The position numbers and the translations under genes were made by a program. DNA of 64,000 bases from Artemia franciscana (taxonomy: Eukaryota > Arthropoda > Branchiopoda > Anostraca > Artemiidae), in the NCBI RefSeq assembly GCF_032884065.1, contig NC_088867.1:42871741-42935740 (forward strand), read 5' to 3'. Shown here one piece after another: positions 18,064 to 29,758 of this stretch; within the stretch, counting starts at the first letter, position 1, and each line of letters begins with the position of its first letter. Below the pieces are notes generated by a model that saw nothing but the letters and a program-made list of their open reading frames with translations, was not told where the DNA came from and did no database searches.

Positions 18064-20289
18064 GTAAGTGGACACGTTTGTGTTTCTTCATTTCATGTTG
18101 CAAGAAAGGGATAGAATTTTAGTAAACCTGTTCACAAATCATATTTTGCGAATGCCTTCTGACACTCTGGCTCGGATTCTTTACAACTTCTACCAATCAG
18201 TAGTGGCTGGAAACATTCGAGAGCCAAGTTCCGGTGGAATGGCATTTTTGGGAAATTCCTGGACAAGGCTGGAATTTTGCTATCTGATGCAGAGACCCTT
18301 GCTGCTGACTGCCCCTCGTGGACAAGGCTGACGACGCTCTCAACGCCACATGATGATTGAGTATTTGAATTTAAAATTGATACTGATATTGACCTATAAA
18401 AAACGAAAAGGCAACTATGCCAAAGGCTAAATTTGGGAGAAACTTCTTCAAATAGAGTAATCTTATGAAAACAATAATCCGATGAGCGTTTGGTAGGTGT
18501 CACTAGAATATTTTTTTCCAAACGATACTATTTTCTTCTAACGTTGTTTTCTCTTTTCAAAAATATTGGCGAAAATGAAAATTCGTGGATCTCTGTGGAA
18601 CAAGATCACGTGAAACATGAGCGTTGAGTATAAAAAACGTATCTTAGTTCCTGTATCTATGTCTTCTTAGAAAGAATTTCCTAAACATCAATAGAACATC
18701 ACAATATATATTGCGATAGCATATATGTATTGTGTATACAACATTACAATATATTGTGATAAAATGTCACAATAGAATTAAAAATTAGTCCCAAATAGAA
18801 AATGTTTATGGAATTTTCGATAATAGTTTACTGGAAACAGCTTTATACAAATAAATTGCCATTCGGAAGTTTAATCTGTTATTCAACATTGGTTTTTTTT
18901 TGTTGTTGTCTTTTCACTGTTGGTTACTTGAGCAATTCTTTTTCTCTTTCTGTTTTCTTTTTTTATTGGTTATTGGTATTAACCTGAGTTTTCCGTGCTT
19001 AGAAATAATATGAAAAAACCCATGCCTCATAAAGATACCATCAAAAGTGTTTTCAAAACAAATCTTGAATGAACATCTTGACGGATCCATTAACATGCCC
19101 ATTACCAAAGATCAGGTTTCCTGGTAATTTATGTTTAGCGTAGAGGCAGGACTAGTGGGGAAATCGTTTATTAGGGGCTAAAGCTCTCCTTATTCAGTTA
19201 AGGTGATTATGATGAAGTAAAGTGTTCAATTCACATGTCCATTTATGGATACAGCACAAATACGACTAAGACATTTCTAAAACCGGTTTTCATGAAACAA
19301 GTTTTTTTTTTTGTTCATATTCCGCTCGTGTTCAAAGTATTTATTAAAGCACAGTAGCAAATTAGCAATTAACTATTTTTAATTACAATTAACTAACGAT
19401 AGTTATTTGATTTGTAAATTAACAATGTTAAATCGTCATAGAGCCACATCCCCTCGTCTCCTTCTTCTCAGAGTGTTTTATTGCATGGTCAAATTCAAGA
19501 TACTCTACAGTAAGAAGAACTTGAGGCAAAATTTCCTTGAGATTTGATGTTAATCACTACTAATTTCTGTAAACTTAAATATACTAGTAAACATAACTAC
19601 TGCAAGTACGGTAAGTTAATTAAAACAGTCGTTTTTTTGGGGGGGAGGGGGCTTTTTTTCGTGGTTTGGTTCATAATTTGACAATTCACCCCAGCCCCTG
19701 TCAAATAGTTTCGTATAGCCCTGTACTATGTAGAAAAAAGTAAAATAATTATTGATGAAAACTAATTCAAAACAAGTAAAAATGGGAAAAGCTAGGAAAG
19801 GTATACTTTTTGCAAATTATAAAGTAAGAATTCCATTATTTTTTTGTTAGTTTCTTTATATAACCTGGGGCTATATGACACCATTAGAGGGGGGCCAGGG
19901 ATGAGCTGTCAAAACACAAACCAAACCATGTAAATAAGCACAAAATTAGTAGTTTAATTCTGACGTGTTTCAATTTGTCTAATCTAATTGTATCTTTTCT
20001 AGGCCCTATTCTGGTAGCTTTACCTTTAAAACGGATCTGAACTTCAAAAAAGAAATGGGGGCTAAATGAATATTTGTAATATTAATGGGAAATCGGCAGA
20101 TTTATGGGGAAAGGGGGAGAGACAGTAATCTCCATATAATAGTAAGAAAACAAAAATAATCTGGAGCAACCAAAACCCGACGTTATTCTTTTCAAATTTC
20201 ATAAGAATTATGATTTTTTAAACTGAACAAGTCGCTAGTTTAGAAATATTAGGCAAGTTCTCGTTTCCAGCAACGTTTTTGATTTGCAG
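18064..20289 (+). other. Pex14: Last Pex14 intron
   Basis: A 2.2-kb intron between GTAAGT and TTTGCAG. Short open frames near 18068-18521 have no recognisable domain. I see no clear repeat or transposon end in it. Confidence 0.85.
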
Positions 20290-20554
20290 GAAACAATTCC
20301 CCACGCCGCCAGCTATAAACAGTGCCTCTTTGCCAGCGTGGCAGCTGCCGAAAACTCCTGAAATTCAACCGGCTAAATCTAAGAGAGACTTGGAAGTGAA
20401 ATCGGTCAGTCCAGTGCCATCTAGTCCAGAAATTGTAAATGAAGAAGAAACAAAGGAAACTAAAACAGAAGCTAGTGAAACTAAAAGCGAAGGTAGCAGC
20501 TCTGAGATTATGGTCATCTCTGCAGCGGGAAGCGATGAAGAATCTACATCGTAG
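20290..20554 (+). CDS. Pex14: Pex14 last exon: proline-rich and acidic tail
   Basis: After TTTGCAG the frame gives (R)KQFPTPPAINSASLPAWQLPKTPEIQPAK, matching the human [21 protein letters not shown] segment. A low-complexity Glu/Ser/Thr tail ends in GSDEESTS and TAG at 20552-20554. The family also has a variable acidic C-terminus exposed to the cytosol. With the three upstream exons this gives about 262 codons, so only the short N-terminal start is missing. No break is visible, so the gene appears functional. Confidence 0.94.
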
Positions 20555-20859
20555 GGATTAGAAACGTACTTTTATTATATGGTGGGAAATAATGGAATAC
20601 GTTTTTTTTTTTTTTTTTTTTTTTTTTTATCCAGCAGTTTTAAGCACATGAATTTACCTGCTTAGCTGTAAGATTATTATTTGTTTTTTTAGACTGTTTG
20701 TTTTGGTATCACATTATTCTTTCTTGGGTTTGTAAAATATTTGCAATTGACCACCTCAAACAGCAATGCCTGCTAAAGGGTGACTTGGAAGACTAGTCCT
20801 CCTCTTATTTCTTGTGTAAATGACATGAACAACTTGACTAAGTGATCATTTTAACACGA

Positions 20860-20865
20860 AATAAA
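20860..20865 (+). promoter_or_regulatory. Candidate Pex14 polyadenylation signal
   Basis: AATAAA lies 306 bp after the Pex14 stop. The 3' UTR would include a 28-T run at about 20602-20629. A second AATAAATAAA at about 21788 is an alternative. Transcript data would decide. Confidence 0.45.
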
Positions 20866-22664
20866 AGGGTTTTATAACATAGGTTACATCTTGTACCAAT
20901 AGATGTAGCTTGTCAATTTTTGATGAGTTTAGGGCAAGTCAGCTGATCAGCCACCCTCAGCTATTGATTTAAGTACCGGACAAAAATAACAAAATATGGT
21001 TTAGATAGATTCATACGACATAGAAGTCGAGTCTTTGGTATTTTCCTGTTTGATGAAAATTGTATAATACCATTTAGGTAGAAGTGTTGAGGAAAAAGGA
21101 AGTTCTGGGTGATCGGTATTGCAAATGATGAAAGGTCCCAATATCCTGGTGGAAGTCTTTCTGCACCAAACTGTCATCTTAGGCTGAACTCTAAATTTTT
21201 GAAGATAATGTTAGCTACGGAGCCGGTTTTTTTTTAGGGAATATTTACTGTAATTTGGCTGCCAAGTAGGCCATTTAAGTTCCTTTTGAGCACAGGTTTA
21301 TTCAGTTTGAAAACATTGGCTACTTTCCCTCTCTGCTTCGACTGTTTTGAGCCTCTGGGTAAACGTTCCTTCATCTGTTCTAACTAACTACGGGTTCTTG
21401 CATCATCTATCGCATAATTTGTTGTCATGGGTTTCGCGTGGCAGTTGTTGATGGTCTCTGTACATGACGAGGGTCTTGGACCTTTCTAAATAATTTGAAG
21501 ATACACTGCAATCTATTGACTCAGACCTTAGTTCCCTTAAATTATTTCCGGTAAAATGTCTACCCGGTAGTATAATTTTATATGTCAATCTGGCTCATCC
21601 CTCCTGAAATTCGCTCCCGAAAGAAAGTTCTACGTGTGTGCCCGGTTCTATCTGTAGGTTTCCTTTTTTTATATATATATTACTTCGTGGGGCTAGAAAA
21701 CTGAAATTTTGCTTCGTGATTTAATTTTTGTTATGTCTTTCATTCGTGTAAATGTTCAAAAGTTTTGTGTCGCTGGTGGGTTCTTAAATAAATAAATATT
21801 ATAACTTAGTCTTTAGTTAGTTTTATATCTAAGCTGTCTTCAGTGTATCAGATAGTACAATATTGGTTACCGTGTTGTGTCAGCTTTATATCAGTCGTCA
21901 CTAACATTTCCAAACGTTGTCAACATCCGTAGGATGTTTTATCGATCTATTGTCTTAATTTAATTGACCAATTTACTACACGTGACGAAAGACGTTATGA
22001 TAATAATGATAAAGAGACAATCCCTGACCTATTCAAAATTTGTATCCATGATGCGTTCTTGGGAATTCAGATGTATAGATGTAGGCTATCCTTTTAACTG
22101 CTGCCAAAATAAAATTTATTTTAGCCATAAATAGTTTCCATTAAGTTTGAAGTTGTGAAATTCAGTAAACTTTGGAGTTAACTTCATAGTTTGGCAGTAT
22201 CCATTGGCCAGTTCCGATTTCCTGTTCAAAAATTATTTATCTCTATTGATTTATAATTCATATAATATAATATATGTCCGCATCAAACCCCCTTTCTTCA
22301 CACAAAATTCAACTTTTTATCGTAATGCTTTCATTTTAATAACTAACGTTACCCCTTTAAAAACGACTGCTTCTACAAAACATTTTTAAGGGCACGTGTG
22401 CATTATTAAGTTGTTGGTCGCCTGTGTTGTCTCATTTTATTTATATACTAGTGTTGAAATTGTCTCTTTGTAATTTTTTCGTCAGATTCCCATTCTATGG
22501 GTATGTTTTTTTGTCACTTTAGTAATTTTTAACAACCTATTCTTTCACATATAATTTTGCCACTGCATATAGTAAAGGAATTCATCACATAAGCTTTTTC
22601 CAAACATAATTTAAGATATTTACCCCCCCCCCCCCAAAAAAAAAAATCTTTATGATTCTGCTGC
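20866..22664. other. Stretch downstream of Pex14, nothing coding recognised
   Basis: No domain-bearing frame is visible. At 22197-22250 one unit of a repeat (TATCCATTGGCCAGTTCCGATTTCCTGTTCAAAAATTATTTAT) matches the array at 24297-24560. A C13/A11 run lies at 22623. Confidence 0.5.
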
Positions 22665-24297
22665 TCCTTAGGGGCCTCCCCCAGGCCACTTAGCGTGTCC
22701 CCAAGTGGCGATAGGGAAACGCCCTACAGATATGTAGGGTACCTCCATAGGGGGAACAGACCGAGGAGGGGGGACCTTGTTCCAGGGAGTCCATAGAAAC
22801 TGAAGGCTCCAGGTGCTGTAAGTGTGGTAAATGAGTTTCTTAAATATGGTGGCTCTGAGGTTAGAAATAAGTTACTGAAGATTATGAATATGATTTTTGA
22901 AAAAGGGGAAGTACCTAACAATTTTAGGAAAACCTTATTAAAACACTGTATAAGAAAGGTGATAAGAGTGAGTTTTGTAATTATCGATGCATTAGTCTGG
23001 TCTCTGTAAGTAGCAAATTACTTAGTAATATGAACTTTTTAGACTGAGAGATGCTGTAGATAAAGTTTAAGAGACGAACAGTGTGGTTTTAGAAAAGGTA
23101 GAGGATGTGTCGACCAAATTTTTAATCTTAGGTTAATTATAGAGAAGTGCCTTAGTTGTCAAACACCCTTGGTCCTCAGTTTTATATATTATGAGCAAGC
23201 GTTCGATTCTGTTGATAGAACAGCGTTAACAAAGGTCTTATCGTTATATGGTATGCCAGACAAATACATTAAGGTGATTACTGCTATGTACGAGAATAAT
23301 ACTGCTGCGGTTAAGGTAGGAAATGAGGTTAGCAACTGGTTTTGTATTAAATCAGGAGTTAAGTAGGGTTGTGTTCTATCCCCATTTATATGGATCATTT
23401 TGATGGACATTGTCTTAAGGAGCACAGGAAAGGCGCAATGGGAGACCACGGGATCAAATGGGGAGGAAAAACTCTCCTGGACTTACATTATGCTGATGAT
23501 TTAAGCATCCTGGATGAAAGTGTGAGCAAAATAAATGAACTTTTAGAAGTTTTACGAGTTCAGGGTGCTAGAATAGGTTTGAAAATTAATGTTAAGAAGA
23601 CTAAATCACTAAGGCTAGGAATAAGTGAAAATGAAAAGGTGACGTTTGGTAACGAAAAGATTGATCAGGTGGGCAGCTTCATTTACACTTGGTAGTATTA
23701 TTAGTAAAGAGGTGAGAGCAGTGAAGATGTTAAAAGTAGAATAGCCAAGGCTCAGGGTCTTTTGTTCATAGTTAAAAAAAAGTTTGGAAGAATAAGAAGA
23801 TAAGTGTGCAAACCAAGATTAGAATATTGGAAGGTACAGTGATGACAGTTGTCAAATATGGCTCTGAAGCATGGGCGCTCCGAAACGCGGATGAACATTT
23901 ACTAGATGTTTTCCAGAGAAATTGCCTACGGATTGTTCTGGGTATCCCGCTGACTGAACATATTTCAAACAGTAGGCTGTACGAAAAATGTTGTTCAATC
24001 CCGCTTTCTAGGGCTATAATGAAAGAAATGCTGAGATGGCTAGGGTACGTTCTGTGGATAAAGGATGACAGATTGTCGAAGATTGTCCTTTTCGGTCAAC
24101 CGTCTAGGGCTAAGTGGAAAGCAGGTCTTCCTCGTCTGGGGCGGGAGGATGTCATAAAGAAAGATTTAAAGGAAATGGGAACTTCCTGGGAGGGTGTAAA
24201 GACGGAGGCTTTGAATAGATTGGGATGGAGGAGGAGCGTGTGTAGCTGTATTGCATCAGGCGGCTTGGTGTTGCGGTTAGTTATTAGTAGTGGTATG
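22665..24297 (+). mobile_element. Internally deleted RTE-like LINE with (TAG)n tail
   Basis: The copy starts with a GC-rich 5' piece (22665-22800), then enters reverse transcriptase. The endonuclease is missing. Stop- and shift-broken frames give NNFRKTLLK, YRCISLVSVSSKLL, CGFRKGRGCVDQIFNLRLI, YYEQAFDSVDR, CIKSGVK.GCVLSPFIWIILMD, and HYADDLSILDESVSKINELL with the catalytic YADD intact. GLKINVKKTKS follows. The C-terminal third (23806-24345 frame) reads YGSEAWALRNADEHLLDVFQRNCLRIVLG, then LRWLGYVLWIKDDRLSKIVLFG and EGVKTEALNRLGWRRSV. The tail ends TTATTAGTAGTGGTA. The domain order and this 3' domain are typical of RTE-like elements. At least four frame breaks make it inactive. Confidence 0.88.
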
Positions 24298-24660
24298 ATT
24301 ATATCCATTGCCAACTCCAGATTTCCTACTCAAAATTATTTATAGTACAATTTTTATAATTGTATTACTATGTAATTATATTAATATATATAATTACGTA
24401 ATAGCCCATAATGGCGGAATCCATTGCCAATTGCAGATTCTCTTATCAAAAATCAAAAAAAAATTATTGTATGATTAATAATTATGTTAATGTATATTAC
24501 AATATATAATTATTTATTTCTATTAAATATTTCCATTGTCAACTCCATGCAAAAGTTGGTTATTATATATGCAATGTATAATTGTATTAATATATACAAT
24601 ATTTAATTGTATAACAGCCTGTAATTATTAATGATGTTTAATGGATATCATATAGATTGT
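24297..24660. repeat. AT-rich tandem array of a CCATTGCCAACTCC unit
   Basis: Units beginning ATCCATTGCCAACTCCAGATT (24299), ATCCATTGCCAATTGCAGATT (24418) and TTCCATTGTCAACTCCATGC (24529) are each followed by TATAATT/ATATTA-rich text. The array abuts the LINE 3' end exactly. One related unit lies upstream at 22197. Confidence 0.6.
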
Positions 24661-25582
24661 AAATATAAACTAATACAACGATAATTGTCTGCCTCAATAT
24701 ATAATTGGCCTTTTTTACTCCTCGAATGATGCTTAATTTTGCAAAATGTTCGTGGAAAATTGACGATTCGCCAACTTACGATAAATATCAAGCAGTGTTT
24801 TATTTTAACAACGCGTTGGACAGTCTTATCTTTTTTCCCAACATCCAATTTCACAGCATCGTGATTTTAATAATGCCGAAATTATAGCCTCATATTGTAA
24901 GCTGTTGACAGAGACTGTGCTACTCCATAACAAAAATTGTCCTGTTGCATTCAATTGCACAACATTTTCACGATGGTCGTTTCTTCAATATAATATAAAT
25001 TCATTACATCAATCAAGTTAGAAAGTTATTTTTTGGGAAGTCCTTTGAAATCGTCAAAATATCTTAGGGAAGAAAAGGAAATCCCACAAATAAAATGTTT
25101 ATTCAAACTGTATTCATGGATGTTCTTCCGAAAATTATGTCGATTCTTTTCTCTGCCTTGCAATAGGCTACTTCAGTGGCGACCTACTCTAATAGCTGAA
25201 CAGGTTATATTCAGGGAGTCTGGAAAGGCTCCACAAGATTATGGGGTAAAAGCAAAGCCGTATCATGGGAGAATCTTTCCAAGGAGGAGTTTTTCATGGG
25301 CGAAGGGAATTTTCCATGAAGGGGGTGCCGGATTTCCCAGCATGATTTAAAAACCGATCAGAAATTAAATAAAAAAAATAAGTTTTTTCAACTGAAATAA
25401 GGAGCAACATTAAAACTTAAAATGAACAGAAATTAATACGTATATAAGGAGGTTCGCCCCCTCATCAATACCTCGCTCTTTACGCTAAAGTTTTAATACT
25501 TTTAAAAGAGCTATTTATTCTAATCAAACGGCCTTTGTGATTCACGGGTCATTTTTAAATAATTGGAACAAAATTTGAACTT
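24661..25582. other. No gene seen; dispersed-repeat text around 25200-25500
   Basis: Sequence around 25255-25330 (GGGAATTTTCCATGAAGGGGG style) echoes shorter stretches near 13965 and 46550, and the following AGGAGCAACATTAAAACTTA block looks repeat-derived. I cannot delimit an element. The open frame at 25033-25350 has no recognisable domain. Confidence 0.4.
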
Positions 25583-26690
25583 TAGCGGTAAAAAAAAAAA
25601 CACCCGCAAGACTTGACCTCTCCTCTGCTAAGTTGCTCTAAGTCTAAACAGTTGCTGACTAACCAAAGCTGGCTACATCTGATTATAAAAACAAATCGTC
25701 ACAACAATAAAATACAATAATTTTCACTGAGTTTCCTCTCAAACAAGAATTTTATGTGTTTTTCAACAAAATTAACAAAAATAGTCGACGAACCTTTTTT
25801 ACATGTAGTGACTTAATCGTGTAGCTTACGTATGCCTTCTTTTCGATGGAAGGCAGATAATAAAAAGAAACAAGTCTTATTGATAATTTGAATAAGAAGC
25901 GCCCAAAAATTCAGGAAATTTTGAATTTCAACCAGAGCTGGGCCCAAAGGCTCTTCCTCCCTTTTTGCGTTCTTGCTTCATCTCCAGGCAAATCTTCCTA
26001 TTCTAAAACAACCTCAAAGAGAAGAGGGAAATTGATAAGAGAAGAAACGACGTTGCATCGAGGGAAAAAAACACCAGCGATATTTGACCTCTGCTATGTT
26101 GCTCTAAACCTAAACAGTTGCTGACTAACCAAAAATTAGAAACATTTGATTAGAAAATTAAATCATCATGTCAACAAAACACAATAATTTTCACCGAGTT
26201 TCCTCTCAATCAGGAATTTTATGTGTTTTTCAACAAAATTAACAAAAATAGTTTAAAATTTTGAAATTCAAGGGAAGCTCGGTCCCAAGACCCTTCTCCC
26301 CTGTGTATATCTCTGTTTAAGATCCATGCACGTCTTCCTATTCTAATACAGTCTAGAATCCTCAAACAAATGGAGATCCCTGTGTTACAACTGGCCTTAA
26401 GTTGACCTTTCCCTATTTTTAGGGACTCCAAAGAGCAAAGGAAATTGATAAATTGATTAGGACCCAACCCCAAGGCCCTTCTACCCTGTGTATGTCCCTG
26501 TTTCAGACCCAGGCAGGTCTTCCTATTGCTATAAAGTCTAGAAGCCTCAAAAGAGTGAAGACCTCTTGGTTACAATTAGCCTTAAATTAACTTTTGCGTA
26601 CTTTAATTGATTTCAAAGATTATGGGAGATTTATGAGAGAAAAAACTAGACTCTTTATATGGAAAAAAAAGCACCAACAAAAGCTTCATT
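25583..26690. repeat. Higher-order tandem repeat, ~200-bp and ~190-bp modules
   Basis: Module P occurs at 25583-25790 and 26058-26252 (shared AAACAGTTGCTGACTAACCAAA and TTTCCTCTCAA.CA.GAATTTTATG). Module Q occurs at 25896-26057, 26255-26460 and 26461-26680 (shared CAAGGCCCTTCTMCCCTGTG, CAGGTCTTCCTATT, TCTAGAA.CCTCAAA). The order P-Q-P-Q-Q suggests duplication of a ~475-bp P+Q unit followed by a further Q duplication. Confidence 0.65.
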
Positions 26691-27264
26691 CTCCCAAAAC
26701 AAAGTTTACTACAAAAGTATAGATACAAGTATTAGCTGTATGCTTTTCCCCTTTTTCTGTTTTATAAGGCTGCAGGTAAAAGAAGCGCTGAAGACAATTG
26801 TTTGGTAGATTGACTAAACCATCACAATCTTATCCTCCCATTCTTTTTTCACATACTTTCGGTTCCTCTAAATAACACGTAATTAATTTTACTTGACTCC
26901 TAATTAGGATTATTAACATAATACTCTTGAGTGAATACTAGAAAGTCTTAGGACCGTTAATAAAGAATACGAGACAATCCACTTGATTTCTTTGGTCTTT
27001 CCTTAATGTATTAGTTCTATGTCTAACATTATTCTCTTGTCTGAAAATTTATTAAAACAAAAATTCATAAAATCAGCAGTAGTTTCAGGAAACCAACCTA
27101 GAGGCACCTAAATTGGTAAAAATGTTGGCATAAAGATGCCGCTATTATCTGAAAGAAAGCGACTTAGGTCCCTACGCCCAATCGTTATCGACAATATTTT
27201 GTTAGCCTTGTAAAAAGAATTGTTGACTAAGATTCATGGCGAAGAATTCACGATAATCTGTTAT
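26691..27264. other. Unannotated stretch
   Basis: AT-rich, no convincing coding frame, RNA gene or element end. Confidence 0.45.
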
Positions 27265-27965
27265 TTGAGTGGAGAGTTCGAAAACGAACGTGTAGGTCAA
27301 AGAGCATGGGAAACTATATGAGTTATCAATACTCTTTGGTGTAGGCAACATTTTAAAGAACCTTTCAAATTTCAAGACGGGTGCGGAAGAATCTTTTAAA
27401 ACACAAGTGTCGTGTACAGTTATTGCTACATTTATACTTTTTCATATAATTTAGCTAGGAAAAAAGTGAATACATCTCTTGATACCTTTCTATGCTCTTT
27501 CCAAATATAATAACAGATTATCGGGCAAATTTCATTTTAAGCCCTTAAAGGGGCTCCAAAATGTAACTTATTATTGTCTTTAGACTACAATGTGAAGTTA
27601 AAAAAGAAATTGTTAAAAATTAATTAGAGATATAAATCTACTTTTATCATTTTTTGAGTGGAGAGTTCGAAAACGAACGTAGAGGCAACGATTTAAAGAA
27701 CCTTTCAAACTTCAAGACGGCTGCGGAAGAATCTTTTAAAACACAAGTGTCGTGTACAATTATTGCTACATTTATACTTTTTCATGTAATTTAGCTAGGA
27801 GGAAAGTAATTATATCTCTAGATACTTTTTTATGCTCTTTCCAAATACAATAAGAGATTATGAGGTAAAATCCATTTCAAGCCCTTAAAGGGTCCCTAAA
27901 AGATGACTATATTGTTTTTAGACTATGAATTGAAATTAAAAAAAAATAGTTAAAAATTAATTAGA
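27265..27965 (+). repeat. Direct duplication, ~385 and ~312 bp
   Basis: Copy 1 (27265-27650) and copy 2 (27654-27965) both start TTGAGTGGAGAGTTCGAAAACGAACGT. They share GAAGAATCTTTTAAAACACA, AGTGTCGTGTACA and TTATGCTCTTTCCAAATA. Copy 2 lacks about 70 bp near its start (GAGCATGGGAAACTATATG... in copy 1). Confidence 0.85.
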
Positions 27966-28344
27966 AATGACTACTTTTAAATGACCCTTAAACAACAAAG
28001 TCATGTTTCATTGCCCTGGTAGCAACAGTGCCCTGGAGATCAATGCAACCCATACAAAATTGTGATTTTCCTTATTGTTCAAGGTGAGGGTTGTAAGCCT
28101 CCTGTGTAGGGTTTTCAATAACAGTGATAACAGTGGTATACTTTTTTCTGCTGTGATGCCGTTTTCAAAGGGTTTAATTGTTTTTAAATATTCATGAATG
28201 TTTGTTTTCGGAATAGCATTTTACTATAAAGAATAATCGAAAGAATAATTATAATTCCTGTATCAGCTACAGATGGCAATTTATTCTCACTGTATAGTTT
28301 CTTTTAGAACACATTTTGAAACTTTTGATTGCTATGGTTGTTTT

Positions 28345-28472
28345 AAGCTCCTTTCAGGGCTCAAAAAAGAATTTGTCTCAGAATGAACTATCATATTTGG
28401 AAAGAGCATAAGAAAAGGTACCAGGCAATGTAGTCACCTTCTTCCTGACTAAATTACGCAAAAAAGTAAAAA
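28345..28472 (-). repeat. Inverted third copy of the 27.3-28.0 kb repeat
   Basis: On the - strand it reads TTTTTGCGTAATTTAGTCAGG, CTTATGCTCTTTCCAAATATGA and GAGCCCTGAAAGGAGC, aligning with the core of both direct copies. Together copy 2 and this inverted copy form a foldback about 0.75 kb across, suggesting the direct copies are duplicated arms of a long-TIR element. Confidence 0.65.
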
Positions 28473-29298
28473 TTTAAAAAAGCATTCCCTAAATGAATGT
28501 TGAATTTCCATTCCTAAAATGTCAAGCTCAATATCCATAAAAATTACCTAGTCTTGGATTAAAGAAATTTCACGCAAAATTTCCGGTTAGCTCGCGGAAA
28601 CACAATTTTTACTAACTTGTCATAGTTTAAGAGGTCAGTGAAAGGCCTTCAGAACACCGCTGTAGTCGTTTGAAATAAGCCCTCCCATAGCTGATACGCG
28701 TATGAAAGAAACGGTAAAAAGATCATACGAATAGCGTGCGTAGCTGTGTCGGCCTCAGTCGGCTTGGTGCTGCAGAGAGTTCTAAGTAATAGTAGTATAT
28801 CCGTAATCAACGTTCTCAAGAAAACTATAAAGTTCATTTTTTACGCAGTTCCCGTGTAGGCCGAATTTGATGGAGTAGTTCTCATACCCCCACCCACCTC
28901 CTTTTTTTCAACCGTTCTCTTTGGAACTGTATAATTATTTTAGTGTAATAACTTCCATGGATACCATTAAATTTAACGAATATTGCATATTTTAAATTGG
29001 AATTAAAATTTTATAAATGTATTGTTATCAAACTTAATGTTAGATGTGTCCGATCGTTACAGTTACCCAGCTTTTTTCCAGCGGTGCATGGAAAGTTTTC
29101 TTCAAAATACACAGAAAAAAAAACCTAGGACTTCAAAATAAATCAACCCAATGCGTGACATTTTTGAGTTTTTTTTATTGACAAATTGAGCCAGATTATT
29201 TCCAGTAGTACGTGCAGGGTCATCTCCAAAATGTCAAAAGAAAAGAACTAAAACTTAAAGAAATCAACGAAACAATAACTGATTATTAGTACATGCAA
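28473..29298. other. Mostly unannotated; one LINE 3' end
   Basis: AT-rich sequence; only the LINE scrap at 28731-28799 is recognised. Confidence 0.45.
28731..28799 (+). mobile_element. Very short LINE 3' end, (TAG)n family
   Basis: About 69 bp: AGCGTGCGTAGCTGTGTCGG, CCTCAGTCGGCTTGGTGCTG and a TAATAGTAGTA tail, as in the copies at 15182-15388 and 22665-24297. Confidence 0.75.
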
Positions 29299-29570
29299 CA
29301 GGGGCGTAATTTGCTATGGGGCAGGGGGGGGGGCGACTCTCCTCCAGATCCCAGTTTGCACCCCCGACTGAAATTTAGTTCCTTCAAAAATCTTGTCAAA
29401 ACAGATAAGCCTGTATAATTCAAGCATCCACAGAGATGGGTCAGTTTTCTTTAGTATATCTTTGCCTTTATGGTACTATATGGCTCATTTTTTCTGTCAT
29501 TTTCACGATTTGGGAGAATTGTCTCCAACTTTGCCCCCCCCTCCAGGATGTTGACGAAATTAAGCCACTG
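29299..29570. mobile_element. hAT-type MITE with 8-bp target duplication
   Basis: The 272-bp element has inverted ends CAGGGGCGTAATTT and AAATTAAGCCACTG. Flanking octamers ACATGCAA (29291-29298) and ACATTCAA (29571-29578) differ at one base. Inside the ends are a G run and a C run (GGGGCAGGGGGGGGGG, GCCCCCCCCTCC) that can also pair. No coding content; a diverged relative sits at 4571-4814. Confidence 0.85.
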
Positions 29571-29618
29571 ACATTCAAGTTCATCTTTTTAACCTGTCTA
29601 GAAAAAGAAACGTATAAC

Positions 29619-29758
29619 CAAGGCCGTATCCAGGTAGGAAAGGTAGGGTGTTCGACCCCCCCACACACAAAAAAAAACAAGTTTTTGGTGCATTTTAAAT
29701 TTTCGAAATAAATCTCGAATCCCCCCCCCTCGAAACAAAAATCCTGGATACAGCCCTC
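29619..29758. mobile_element. Small hAT-type MITE, second family
   Basis: Ends CAAGGCCGTATCCAGG and CCTGGATACAGCCCTC form a 16-bp imperfect inverted repeat, with opposed C-rich and G-rich tracts inside. Flanks CGTATAAC and CCTATAAT agree at 6 of 8 positions. Single-ended echoes (ATCCAGGATTTTGGTTCAGG at 39366, ACAAAAATCCTGGGTATGTCC at 50440) show that fragments of the same family are scattered through the window. Confidence 0.7.
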
